The notes beneath the pieces are model-generated. The model saw nothing but the letters and a program-made list of their open reading frames with translations, had not been told where the DNA came from and did not search any database. From Anaerolineales bacterium (GTDB lineage Bacteria; Chloroflexota; Anaerolineae; Anaerolineales; Villigracilaceae), in the NCBI GenBank assembly GCA_015075725.1, contig JABTTV010000001.1, positions 2,170,001-2,234,000 on the forward strand: a DNA stretch of 64,000 nucleotides. The letters are read 5' to 3'. The translations under genes and the position numbers were made by a program. Numbering within the stretch: the stretch's first letter is position 1; each line of letters starts with the position of its first letter. Positions 51,272 through 58,932 of the stretch are shown here, in pieces.

Positions 51272-52396
51272 CTATTTCTCGAACACAAACTGACCATTCT
51301 TGTAGAACAATTCGCCGTCTACAAGAATTTCCGAATCCGTGCGCAGGTCGCAGATCATATCCCAGTGGATGACGCTCTTGTTCTTCGATCCGGTTTCGGG
51401 GTAGCCGTTGCCGAGCGCCATGTGGAAGGAACCGCCGATCTTTTCATCGAACAGAATATTGCCGGTAAATTTCTGAATGTCGAAGTTCGTGCCGATGGCA
51501 AACTCGCCAATGTAGCGTGAACGCTCGTCGCTGTCGAGCGTTTTCAGCAGAAAGTCCAGATTCTTTTCGGCGTTGGCAGAAGCGACCTTGCCGTTCGAGA
51601 AGGTTAACTCTGCGCCTTCCACACTGGTGCCACCGTAATTCGCCGGGTAGGTGAACTTCACCCAACCGTTGACCGAATCTTCCACGGGTCCGGTGTAGAT
51701 CTCGCCATCGGGCATATTGTGGACGCCATATGAATTCATGAACGTGCGTCCCTTGACCGAGAGCGTTAAATCCACGTTGGGTCCGCGCAGGATGACCTGG
51801 CTTTTGCCTTTCATGAATTCAGCGGCGGATTTCTGGTTCTCCTTCACCTGGTTCCAGAACGCGATAGGGTCGTCTTCATTCGCATGAACCGCGCCAAAAA
51901 CAAAATCTTCATATTCCTTCAGGCTCATATTGGCGTCCTGGGCATAGGCTTCGGTGGGGTAGAGGGTCGTACACCATTTAAATTCGTCAGTTGCTCCGCG
52001 GCGAAATTGCGCATCGGTGATGACCGCGGTTGCTTTTGCCCGCCGCGCGATCTTGGACGGGTCGATGTTCGAAGTCCCTTTGGTATTGGTCGCGGAATGA
52101 ACGCGGATGCGCCCTTCGAATTGTTCGTACGCCAATTTATAGAATGTGGGCACAAAATCCAACTGCGCGTCTGAGGCGTAGGTCAGGTACATCTCATCCT
52201 GGCTGAACGGCATGGTGCCGGGGATCGCCATCATCAAATGCGGATGACCGCCTTTTTCCAAAATTTGAATGTAAAGCTCTTTCAATAACGGCTCGGCGGC
52301 AGTGGTGCCTTCGAGCAGAATCCGGTCGCCGGGTTTGACGCGGGTGGAGTGTTCCACCAGAATTTTTGCATACTTTGAAACGCGCGGGTCAGCCAA
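51272..52396 (-). CDS. M29-family aminopeptidase (aminopeptidase T / AmpS-like)
   Basis: A 374-residue metallopeptidase. The M29 ligands are visible: HNMPDGEIYTGPVEDS, VEGAELTF, YIGEFAIGTN, and FDEKIGGSFHMALGNGYPETG followed by VIHWDMI. These supply the Glu and His residues that hold the two metals. Members remove N-terminal residues from peptides in the cytoplasm. The start appears to be TTG at 52396, with AAGGAG nine bases upstream and a TATAAT box about 30 nt upstream. Divergent from the oxidoreductase gene. Confidence 0.92.
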   Translation of the reverse strand: MADPRVSKYAKILVEHSTRVKPGDRILLEGTTAAEPLLKELYIQILEKGGHPHLMMAIPGTMPFSQDEMYLTYASDAQLDFVPTFYKLAYEQFEGRIRVHSATNTKGTSNIDPSKIARRAKATAVITDAQFRRGATDEFKWCTTLYPTEAYAQDANMSLKEYEDFVFGAVHANEDDPIAFWNQVKENQKSAAEFMKGKSQVILRGPNVDLTLSVKGRTFMNSYGVHNMPDGEIYTGPVEDSVNGWVKFTYPANYGGTSVEGAELTFSNGKVASANAEKNLDFLLKTLDSDERSRYIGEFAIGTNFDIQKFTGNILFDEKIGGSFHMALGNGYPETGSKNKSVIHWDMICDLRTDSEILVDGELFYKNGQFVFEK

Positions 52397-52467
52397 TGTT
52401 GGGCTCCTTGAAAACAGAATGAAAAAATTATATCATCTTCAAAATCCGGTCAAAAGTAGGATTGCGT

Positions 52468-52473
52468 TATACT
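52468..52473 (+). promoter_or_regulatory. TATACT -10 box 7 nt before the two-domain oxidoreductase start
   Basis: TATACT is followed by seven bases and the ATG at 52481, predicting a leaderless transcript. On the opposite strand a TATAAT serves the divergent aminopeptidase gene. Confidence 0.5.
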
Positions 52474-52480
52474 TTTGCAC

Positions 52481-54622
52481 ATGAAGCAGCTTCTGCAAAA
52501 CATCAAAGACGGCAGGACCATCGTCGAAGAAGTTCCCATCCCGACCCCGCGCGAAGGGCAGGCGCTCGTCAAGGTTTCAGCCAGCCTGGTTTCGGCTGGA
52601 ACCGAACGCATGGTGGTGGCGTTTGCCGAAAAAAGTTATCTTGGCAAAGCGCGCTCACGCCCGGATCTCGTCGAACAAACGCTCGATAAAGCCAAACGCG
52701 AAGGCATCATGCCGACGGTACAAGCTGTCTTCAACCGCCTCGATCAGCCGATGGGGCTTGGTTATTCATCAGCCGGAACCATCGTCGCACTTGGGAAGAA
52801 CATGCAAGGCTTCAAAGTTGGTCAACGCGTGGCGTGTGCGGGCGGCGGCTATGCCATGCATGCCGAATACAACGTCGTGCCAAAAAACCTTTTGACCCCG
52901 CTGCCTAAAAATGTGGATTTTGAATCCGCCGCCTTCACCACCCTTGGCGCAATTGCGCTTCACGGATTCCGCCTGGCAGAGCCTCAGCTTGGCGAGAACG
53001 TCGCCGTCATCGGTTTGGGTCTTTTGGGATTATTGACGGTTCAGCTGGCGTCTGCGGCTGGATGCAATGTCCTCGGCATCGACATTGACCCGAAACGGGT
53101 CAAGCTCGCCTCTTCCCTTAACGTTGAATCGGTTACACGCCCCCAGGCAGAATCTGCCGCTACAGCCTTTACCCAAAACCGCGGCTTCGACAGCATCATC
53201 ATCTGCGCCGACACCTCTTCGAATGACCCGGTTGAATTGGCTGGTGTCATTGCCAGAGATCGCGCCAAAGTGGTTGCGACCGGTGCTGTTGGACTCAACT
53301 TCCCGCGCAAGGTCTACTACGAAAAGGAAATCGCCTTCATCAACTCCCGCTCGTATGGACCGGGTCGCTATGACGCGAGCTATGAAGAAAATGGACAAGA
53401 CTATCCAATCGGTTATGTCCGTTGGACGGAGGGACGGAATTTTCAAGCTGTTGTTGATCTCATAGCAAGTGGAAAGTTGAAGGTGACGCCGCTCATCTCG
53501 CATCGCTTTGATATTGAAGAAAGCGTGAAAGCGTATGAAGTTATTACAGGAAAGAAGAAAGAGCCATTCCTTGGGGTGTTGTTGAAATATGATGAGACGA
53601 AAGAAGAAGGAGGAAAGAAAATTGAATTTCCGTCAATCGTCAATCGTCAATCAAAAATCGTAAATCTAGGAGTCCTCGGCGCTGGACTTTTCGCCAACTC
53701 TACCTTGCTTCCCATTCTCAAAAACAACAGGGACTTTGAATTGGTCGGCATCGCCTCCTCTGGCGGGCTTCACGCCCAGCATTCCGGCAAGAAATTCGGC
53801 TTTCAATATGCGACTTCCAGTGAAGATGAAATTATCAACGACCCAAGAGTCAACACCGTTGCGATTCTGACACGTCACGACACCCATGCAGACTTGGTGG
53901 TGAAGGCGTTGAAAGCAGGTAAACATGTTTTCGTCGAAAAGCCGCTGGCGATAAATAGTGACCAGTTGTCAGTAATCAGTAAACAGTTGAAAAGCAGTGT
54001 TTCACTGCTAACCGTCGGCTTCAACCGTAGATTTGCTCCCCTGATCCAAAATCTAAAATCGCAAATCGTAAATCGAAGTGAACCTCTCCATGCGCATTAC
54101 CGAGTCACTGCAGGCTTTATTCCTGCCAACCATTGGACGCAAGACCCAGCCATCGGCGGCGGACGAATCATCGGCGAAGCCTGTCACTTCATCGATGTGC
54201 TGACCTTCCTTGTTGGCGCACCGCCTGTTCTAGTATCCGCCCATGCGTTGCCGAATAACGGCAAATACAGCGAGGACAATGTCTCGATGACCTTCACCTT
54301 TGCAGACGGTTCCATCGGCGTGGTGGATTATTTGGCGAATGGCGATAAGTCCATGCCGAAGGAAAGGCTGGAGGTGTTCTGTGGGGGGATGGTGGCAGTT
54401 CTCGACGATTATGTTTCGTTGAGTGTGGTGAAAGACGGCAAGAGGAAAGAAGAAAGAGGGGCGCAGGACAAAGGCTGGCGGGGAGAAATGGCTGCGTTTT
54501 CTGAGGCGGTCAAGGCGGGGAAAGAGCCGCCGATTCCTTATCAGCAGATTCTGGCTGTGACCAAGTCCACATTTGCGGCGGTGGAGTCGATTCGGAGTAA
54601 ATCTGGGATCGAAATAAAGTAA
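52481..54622 (+). CDS. Two-domain oxidoreductase: zinc-type alcohol dehydrogenase + Gfo/Idh/MocA dehydrogenase
   Basis: A 713-residue fusion. The N-terminal half (about 1-370) is an MDR/ADH domain with GYSSAGTIVALG, GQRVACAG and the NAD(P) loop VIGLGLLGLLTV, lacking the structural-zinc cysteine cluster. The C-terminal half (about 390-710) is Gfo/Idh/MocA-like with LGVLGAGLFANSTLLPIL, HVFVEKPLAI and GGRIIGEACHFIDVLTFL. Such fusions are usually found in surface polysaccharide or sugar pathways; no such genes are adjacent. The linker and two inner segments (near SIVNRQSKIVN, NSDQLSVISKQL and QNLKSQIVNR) are encoded by word-like repeat DNA. Confidence 0.88.
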   Translation: MKQLLQNIKDGRTIVEEVPIPTPREGQALVKVSASLVSAGTERMVVAFAEKSYLGKARSRPDLVEQTLDKAKREGIMPTVQAVFNRLDQPMGLGYSSAGTIVALGKNMQGFKVGQRVACAGGGYAMHAEYNVVPKNLLTPLPKNVDFESAAFTTLGAIALHGFRLAEPQLGENVAVIGLGLLGLLTVQLASAAGCNVLGIDIDPKRVKLASSLNVESVTRPQAESAATAFTQNRGFDSIIICADTSSNDPVELAGVIARDRAKVVATGAVGLNFPRKVYYEKEIAFINSRSYGPGRYDASYEENGQDYPIGYVRWTEGRNFQAVVDLIASGKLKVTPLISHRFDIEESVKAYEVITGKKKEPFLGVLLKYDETKEEGGKKIEFPSIVNRQSKIVNLGVLGAGLFANSTLLPILKNNRDFELVGIASSGGLHAQHSGKKFGFQYATSSEDEIINDPRVNTVAILTRHDTHADLVVKALKAGKHVFVEKPLAINSDQLSVISKQLKSSVSLLTVGFNRRFAPLIQNLKSQIVNRSEPLHAHYRVTAGFIPANHWTQDPAIGGGRIIGEACHFIDVLTFLVGAPPVLVSAHALPNNGKYSEDNVSMTFTFADGSIGVVDYLANGDKSMPKERLEVFCGGMVAVLDDYVSLSVVKDGKRKEERGAQDKGWRGEMAAFSEAVKAGKEPPIPYQQILAVTKSTFAAVESIRSKSGIEIK

Positions 54623-54638
54623 AAACCCGGTGAATTTT

Positions 54639-55172
54639 ATGAAGGTTGAATTTGTCGCAAGGAACGAGTTTTCCGCCGTTCAAACTTCCGCGTTGGATGC
54701 GCTGCGCGCGGCGGTGTATCCGCCTGAAGTGATCGCAAGCCTGCCGGGCAGGTTCTTTTCGTGGGCGCCTCCACAATGGTCTGTTTTGTTGTGGGATGAC
54801 GGTGAATTGGTCTCGCGGGTGGGGCTTCTGGTGCGCGAGATCGTTCACGAAGGAGTGACAAAAAGGATCGGCGGGATCGGCGGGGTGATGACGCACCCGG
54901 AGAAACAGGGCAGGGGGCATGCGGGTCGGGCAATGCGGGAGGCGGCTGCGCGGTTTGACGGGGAACTGAACGTCGCATTTGCTCTGTTGTTTTGCCGTCC
55001 CCATTTGGTGGAATTTTATGAACGATTGAAGTGGAAACCGTTACGAGGCAAGGTCTTTGTGGAGCAGCCGCAAGGCAGGATCGAGTTTTCTGCCAACGGC
55101 GCGATGGTTCTGGATGTAAACGAGACTGCGCCAGTTCAAGGTGAAATTGATTTGAATGGTTTGCCCTGGTGA
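54639..55172 (+). CDS. GNAT acetyltransferase, AAC(2')/Eis N-domain-like
   Basis: A protein of 177 residues. The acetyl-CoA loop reads GGIGGVMTHPEKQGRGHAGRAMREA (in pieces, about 80-105), and the following VAFALLFCRPHLVEFYERLKWKPL is like the AAC(2')-I and Eis N-terminal domain. Aminoglycoside 2'-N-acetylation is a family possibility, but the substrate cannot be read from sequence. An in-frame GTG at 54630 is an alternative start. It lies 16 nt after the two-domain oxidoreductase, possibly in the same transcript, and is the last gene before the AT-rich island. Confidence 0.78.
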   Translation: MKVEFVARNEFSAVQTSALDALRAAVYPPEVIASLPGRFFSWAPPQWSVLLWDDGELVSRVGLLVREIVHEGVTKRIGGIGGVMTHPEKQGRGHAGRAMREAAARFDGELNVAFALLFCRPHLVEFYERLKWKPLRGKVFVEQPQGRIEFSANGAMVLDVNETAPVQGEIDLNGLPW

Positions 55173-55191
55173 ATTTGATTTTGCAAGTGGG

Positions 55192-55197
55192 TATAAT
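55192..55197 (+). promoter_or_regulatory. TATAAT -10 box ahead of the TIR remnant
   Basis: TATAAT lies 20 nt before the ATG at 55218 of the disrupted TIR frame. It could still drive the HNH gene downstream. No clear -35 element is visible. Confidence 0.4.
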
Positions 55198-55217
55198 TCG
55201 TAAAATATTCTTCTCTT

Positions 55218-55374
55218 ATGACCACAAATCGCTTACTCAAAGTTTTTCTTTGCCATTCCTCCGCGGACAAACCCGCCGCGCGAAGCGGACGAGTTATATC
55301 AAAAACTCCGCATCGAGCCGTGGATTCAATCTTGGCTGGACGAACCATATCGTGGGCAGAGGGTAAATAGCTAA
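55218..55374 (+). pseudogene. Frameshifted N-terminal remnant of a TIR-domain gene
   Basis: From the ATG at 55218 the frame reads MTTNRLLKVFLCHSSADKPA, the start of bacterial TIR effectors (FLCHSSxDK). After about base 55285 the homology continues in the +1 frame with DELYQKLRIEPWIQSWLDE, which is the next TIR segment. A single-base-type frameshift therefore splits it, and the sequence then leaves the TIR pattern (PYRGQRVNS) and ends at a TAA overlapping the HNH ATG (TAATG). The remainder of the TIR domain and any effector partner are missing, so it is a decayed fragment. Confidence 0.72.
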
Positions 55375-56090
55375 TGCCCGCTGTTAAGAAACTGAACCCT
55401 ATAAATTTTATTGTTAAGCGCGACTTGGTTATTAGTGCATTAGCGGTTTATAGCGTGGAACTAGAATACAATAAAGTCGCATGGTTGCATCAAGGGCATA
55501 GAAATATACTAGGGGATGAACTTACAAGACTTAAGACGCAGTTTTTCCAGAAATTCAAAATTGATTACAGTGATGTAATTAATAATAGCGTATCTTTGTT
55601 GGTAAAGAAATTAGACCAGATAGATCTGTCCCAAAAAGACGTTTCTGTGTTGAACAAAATTTATGAAGAGTATATTGGTTTACTTAAAGACACAGAAGAA
55701 AAGCCTGTAAGACTTATAGATTTCATTAGGTTTTCTCATTGGTTTTATAAAGGATTTGTTTACCAAGTTCAAGGACCTTACTCTGAAGACGAAATAAGAC
55801 TCTTGATTCTTGAAGACTTTGATAAAGAAAGAAGAAGATTTGAAAAATTAAGAGCCAAATTTGACGGGGCAATATCAGAAGATTTGAATTATGAACGCCC
55901 TCGAATTCCAGAAAAGGTCCGAATAGAGGTTTGGCGCAGAGATAGTGGAAAGTGTGCAAGGTGTGGCAGCAGGGAAAAATTAGAGTATGACCACATTGTA
56001 CCAATTTCCAAAGGTGGTAGTAATACAGCCAGAAACATCGAGTTGCTTTGCGAGACATGCAACCGAGGCAAGAGCAATAATGTAGTTTGA
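55374..56090 (+). CDS. HNH endonuclease-domain protein, AT-rich
   Basis: A 238-residue protein. The C-terminal HNH domain (about 185-238) shows the zinc-ribbon and catalytic pattern: CARCGSREKLEYDHIVPISKGGSNTARNIELLCETCNRGKSN, read in sections. The first 180 residues are a helical region I do not recognise, probably the specificity or partner domain. Codon use is strongly AT-rich compared with the rest of the window, which indicates recent transfer. It starts at the TAATG overlap with the TIR remnant. A restriction or anti-phage role is likely from family and context but not proven. Confidence 0.82.
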   Translation: MPAVKKLNPINFIVKRDLVISALAVYSVELEYNKVAWLHQGHRNILGDELTRLKTQFFQKFKIDYSDVINNSVSLLVKKLDQIDLSQKDVSVLNKIYEEYIGLLKDTEEKPVRLIDFIRFSHWFYKGFVYQVQGPYSEDEIRLLILEDFDKERRRFEKLRAKFDGAISEDLNYERPRIPEKVRIEVWRRDSGKCARCGSREKLEYDHIVPISKGGSNTARNIELLCETCNRGKSNNVV

Positions 56091-56157
56091 GTCTGAATGT
56101 CCTTTGACTTAGTTTTTAGAGAACCTTGACTGAAGCTTTAAATGACATAGGTGAAAA

Positions 56158-56670
56158 ATGGATATAAATACTCATCATACTATCTTCTCTCTTTTTTACA
56201 CCTTGTATTCAGCTATGGCAATTGCAATTGCTGGAAAAACCCAGCCCTTCGATACACCCTCTATGTTTAAAGGATATATTAAGGCTTGGGGCAGGTTTAT
56301 TTTTTCATTCTTTATCTTAAACATAATCCCCTTACTGTCTTTTGCTTTTGTCTTTAATTTGTTGGGTAGATACTCGAAATTAGAATTATCATTCTATTCG
56401 GCGATTTTAGTATTTTTACCAAGTTTGGTTGGTTTAGGTTTTTATCGAATCCATTATGGTTTCATGCTCTTGAAAGGTAATAAAGGGTATGTTTTCTATG
56501 ACAAAGCTCTCTATGAAAAGAAAACTAAATACTTGCCACCCTCACTTCATAATGACTTAGAGTCAAGACCCAAATTTCATGAAGAACCATCAACTCATAT
56601 AATCCCAGGATTTATTTGGATTTTAATTGCTATGTTGCCTGTTTTGTGTTTATTTGTGATACCTTCATAA
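56158..56670 (+). CDS. AT-rich integral membrane protein of unknown function
   Basis: A 170-residue protein with about four hydrophobic segments (near 10-25, 48-70, 80-100 and 150-168) and a soluble loop with KYLPPSLHNDLESRPKFHEEP. I recognise no family. It shares the unusual AT-rich composition of the HNH gene 67 nt upstream and probably came with it. It could be a toxin-like or effector membrane protein of a defence unit (inference). Confidence 0.65.
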   Translation: MDINTHHTIFSLFYTLYSAMAIAIAGKTQPFDTPSMFKGYIKAWGRFIFSFFILNIIPLLSFAFVFNLLGRYSKLELSFYSAILVFLPSLVGLGFYRIHYGFMLLKGNKGYVFYDKALYEKKTKYLPPSLHNDLESRPKFHEEPSTHIIPGFIWILIAMLPVLCLFVIPS

Positions 56671-56740
56671 AAAGTAAATTATCTACTACTCTTCAACAAT
56701 CTCACTACACTCCTATTTGGAAATCTAATTCCACCACCCA

Positions 56741-56834
56741 GACCTGACAGGTCTCACCCGCGCCGTAACCAACCAAAACTTTTGCGCTGACATGGTCACA
56801 ATTAAAAATCGTTTCGCACAGACCTGTCAGGTCT
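56741..56834. repeat. Inverted repeat with GACCTGACAGGTCT and AGACCTGTCAGGTC arms
   Basis: GACCTGACAGGTCT (56741-56754) and AGACCTGTCAGGTC (56820-56833) are inverted copies and each is itself nearly palindromic. The right copy is followed by TTTTATT, so it could also end transcription from the AT-rich island. From 56851 to 56902 follow CACTTGG/CACTTGACACC words repeated two to three times. Confidence 0.75.
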
Positions 56835-56915
56835 TTTATTATGGACGCAACCACTTGGCACTTGGAACCTGACACTTGGAACCTGACACTTGACACCAAC
56901 TCACAGGAGCACTGA

Positions 56916-57785
56916 ATGAACCTCAAAGGAATATACGCCCCCATCGTCACCCCCTTCAACGCATACGAAAGCATCAACTACCCTGTTCTTGAACAACTGA
57001 TCGAATACCTGATACAAAACAAGATCGCAGGGCTTGTCCCCGGCGGCACCACGGGCGAGGTCTACGCCTTCACCGAAGCCGAACGGCTGGACATTTTCAA
57101 ATTCACCAAAGAGAAAGTCAACGGACGGGTCACGCTGATTGCAGGCACCAACAGCGGAGCCACCCGCGACGTGATCCGCTACTCGCAGATCGCCGAGCAA
57201 ATGGGCTACGACGCGCTCATGGTCGCCGTCCCGCCGTATTCACGTCCCAACCAGCGCGAACTGCTCGCGCATTACGAAGCCGTCGCCAAAGCCGTCAAAA
57301 TTCCCATCGTGCTCTACAACTTCCCCTGGCGCGCAGGCACCGAAGTCAGCTACGAAGTGATGGACGGTCTGACCAAATACGACCACGTCATCGGCATCAA
57401 AGAAGCCTCCAGCGATATGTCCCGCGTGTATGCGATGAAAGCGCGTTATGGCGACCGCTATCAGATCATCTGCGGCAGCGACGACCAAGCCCTTGATTAT
57501 TTCCTGTGGGGCACCACTGCATGGATAGGCGGCGCCGCCTCCTGCGCGCCACTCCAGCATCACAACGTGCTCGAAGCCGCGCTCAACAATGACTTCGTCT
57601 CCGCCCGTAAACACATGGAAAAACTCATGCCGCTCCTGCGAAGCGTTGAAAGCGGCAGTTATTTACAAAAAGTAAAGATCGGCTGCGAACTGCTCGGCAT
57701 CCCTGTCGGCGGTCCGCGCCAGCCATTGCTGCCCCTCACCGCTGAAGACCGCGCGGAGTTCGAGAAAATTTTTAAGAGCATCTAA
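56916..57785 (+). CDS. DapA-family aldolase/deaminase (probable pyrroline-4-hydroxy-2-carboxylate deaminase)
   Basis: A 289-residue DHDPS/NAL TIM barrel: GIYAPIVTPFN, PGGTTGEVYAFTEAER, the Tyr in IVLYNFPWRAG, the Schiff-base Lys in VIGIKEASSD, and ICGSDDQALDYFLWG. DHDPS itself is one possibility, but its neighbours, a hydroxyproline epimerase and a FAD amino-acid oxidoreductase, suggest it deaminates pyrroline-4-hydroxy-2-carboxylate to alpha-ketoglutarate semialdehyde. GGAG lies ahead of the ATG. The preceding gap is repeat DNA. Confidence 0.8.
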   Translation: MNLKGIYAPIVTPFNAYESINYPVLEQLIEYLIQNKIAGLVPGGTTGEVYAFTEAERLDIFKFTKEKVNGRVTLIAGTNSGATRDVIRYSQIAEQMGYDALMVAVPPYSRPNQRELLAHYEAVAKAVKIPIVLYNFPWRAGTEVSYEVMDGLTKYDHVIGIKEASSDMSRVYAMKARYGDRYQIICGSDDQALDYFLWGTTAWIGGAASCAPLQHHNVLEAALNNDFVSARKHMEKLMPLLRSVESGSYLQKVKIGCELLGIPVGGPRQPLLPLTAEDRAEFEKIFKSI

Positions 57786-57859
57786 CCACAAAGGGTCACA
57801 AAGGTAACGAAGGAAAACCTTCAAATAAACCTTTGTGACCCTTTGTGACACTTCGTGGT
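57785..57859. repeat. Palindromic repeat between the deaminase and epimerase genes
   Basis: GGGTCACAAAGGT pairs with ACCTTTGTGACCC, extended outward by CCACAAAG/CTTCGTGG and inward by GAAGG/CCTTC. The deaminase stop TAA abuts its left end, and the right end is 8 nt before the epimerase ATG. Confidence 0.8.
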
Positions 57860-57866
57860 AAAAAAA

Positions 57867-58895
57867 ATGAAACGTATCCCCTATCTGGATTCCCACACTG
57901 GCGGCGAACCCACGCGATTGATCACCTCGCTTCCCTTCGACCTTGGAACTGGTTCCGTTGCTGACAAATTATCCACGCTGAAAAAGAATCACGACGACCT
58001 GCGCCGCACCGTCCTACTCGAACCCCGCGGCTCGGACGTGCTCGTCGGCGCGTACCTCGTCCCGCCCGCCGACCCGACTTGTCAATTCGGAGTCATCTAC
58101 TTCAACAACGTCGGCTACCTCGGCATGTGCGGACACGGCACAATTGGTCTCATTGCGTCGCTGGCATACATGGGCAAGGTCACGCCGGGTGTAATTCGCG
58201 TTGAAACTCCCGTTGGGGTGGTGGAGGCAACCCTTCATCCCATGTCATTGCGAGGAGTAAGCGATAGCGAGCGACGAAGCAATCTCCCAATTAATGAGGG
58301 GGTTGCTTCGGGCAAAGAGCAAGAACGCCCTCGCAACGACATGTACCCCAATAAAGTCTCCGTCCAAAACATCCCCGCCTACCGCCATCTGACTCACGTT
58401 CCCGTCACCGTTGATGGCAAAACTGTCCACGGCGACGTGGCGTGGGGCGGCAACTGGTTCTTCCTCGTCCACGATCACGGCATGGACGTGAACATGCAGA
58501 ACCTCGAAGCGCTGACCGATTTCTCGTGGCGCGTGCGTGAACAACTGACCGTCAATGGCATCACCGGCGCGAACGGCGCAGAGATCGACCATGTTGAGTT
58601 GTTCGCATCCACTCCCGAAGCGGACAGCAAAAGTTTTGTGCTCTGCCCCGGCAAAGCCTACGACCGCTCTCCCTGCGGCACAGGCACAAGCGCCAAACTC
58701 GCTTGTCTCTACGGCGACGGCAAATTGCAAGTCAGTCAAGTGTGGAAACAGCAAAGCGTCGTCGGCAGTATCTTCGAGGGCAGCATCCAACTCGACGGTG
58801 ACAAGATCATCCCGAGCATCACCGGCGAAGCGTGGGTCATGTCCGAAGGCACGTTGTTGGTGGATGAACGCGATCCGTTTGGGAAGGGCATTTGA
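57867..58895 (+). CDS. 4-hydroxyproline 2-epimerase (proline racemase family) with in-frame repeat insertion
   Basis: A 342-residue epimerase. Both catalytic cysteines are present: GMCGHGTIG (first) and DRSPCGTGTSAKLAC (second), the latter wording being that of 4-hydroxyproline epimerases rather than T3-LHyp dehydratases. It also has DSHTGGEPTR at the start and GDVAWGGNWFFLV. The enzyme converts trans-4-hydroxy-L-proline to cis-4-hydroxy-D-proline. Between VVEATLHPM and VQNIPAY the protein carries an extra stretch of about 34 residues encoded by a 103-bp palindromic repeat. The loop insertion lies away from both Cys motifs. ATG at 57867 chosen; an in-frame GTG is at 57855. Confidence 0.85.
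   Translation: MKRIPYLDSHTGGEPTRLITSLPFDLGTGSVADKLSTLKKNHDDLRRTVLLEPRGSDVLVGAYLVPPADPTCQFGVIYFNNVGYLGMCGHGTIGLIASLAYMGKVTPGVIRVETPVGVVEATLHPMSLRGVSDSERRSNLPINEGVASGKEQERPRNDMYPNKVSVQNIPAYRHLTHVPVTVDGKTVHGDVAWGGNWFFLVHDHGMDVNMQNLEALTDFSWRVREQLTVNGITGANGAEIDHVELFASTPEADSKSFVLCPGKAYDRSPCGTGTSAKLACLYGDGKLQVSQVWKQQSVVGSIFEGSIQLDGDKIIPSITGEAWVMSEGTLLVDERDPFGKGI
58241..58343. repeat. 103-bp palindromic repeat translated inside the epimerase gene
   Basis: The left arm CATGTCATTGCGAGG (58241-58255) and right arm CCTCGCAACGACATG (58329-58343) are inverted copies with one mismatch. Inner arms ACGAAGCAATC and GGTTGCTTCG also pair. This matches the wording of CATTGCGAGG…GAAGCAATC elements that are intergenic in many genomes. 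The reading frame stays open across it. Confidence 0.85.
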
Positions 58896-58932
58896 TCAAC
58901 CCTGATTTATTGCATAGTGAGAGGAAAATAGA

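Noticed and set aside
55169..55366. 65-residue open frame across the TIR remnant
   Set aside because: It uses a frame different from both TIR-homologous frames and starts inside the end of the GNAT gene; it is a by-product of the decayed sequence.
57785..57859. CRISPR repeat or attachment site at the palindrome between deaminase and epimerase
   Set aside because: It is a single palindromic element, with no repeated copies separated by spacers and no integrase or tRNA nearby.
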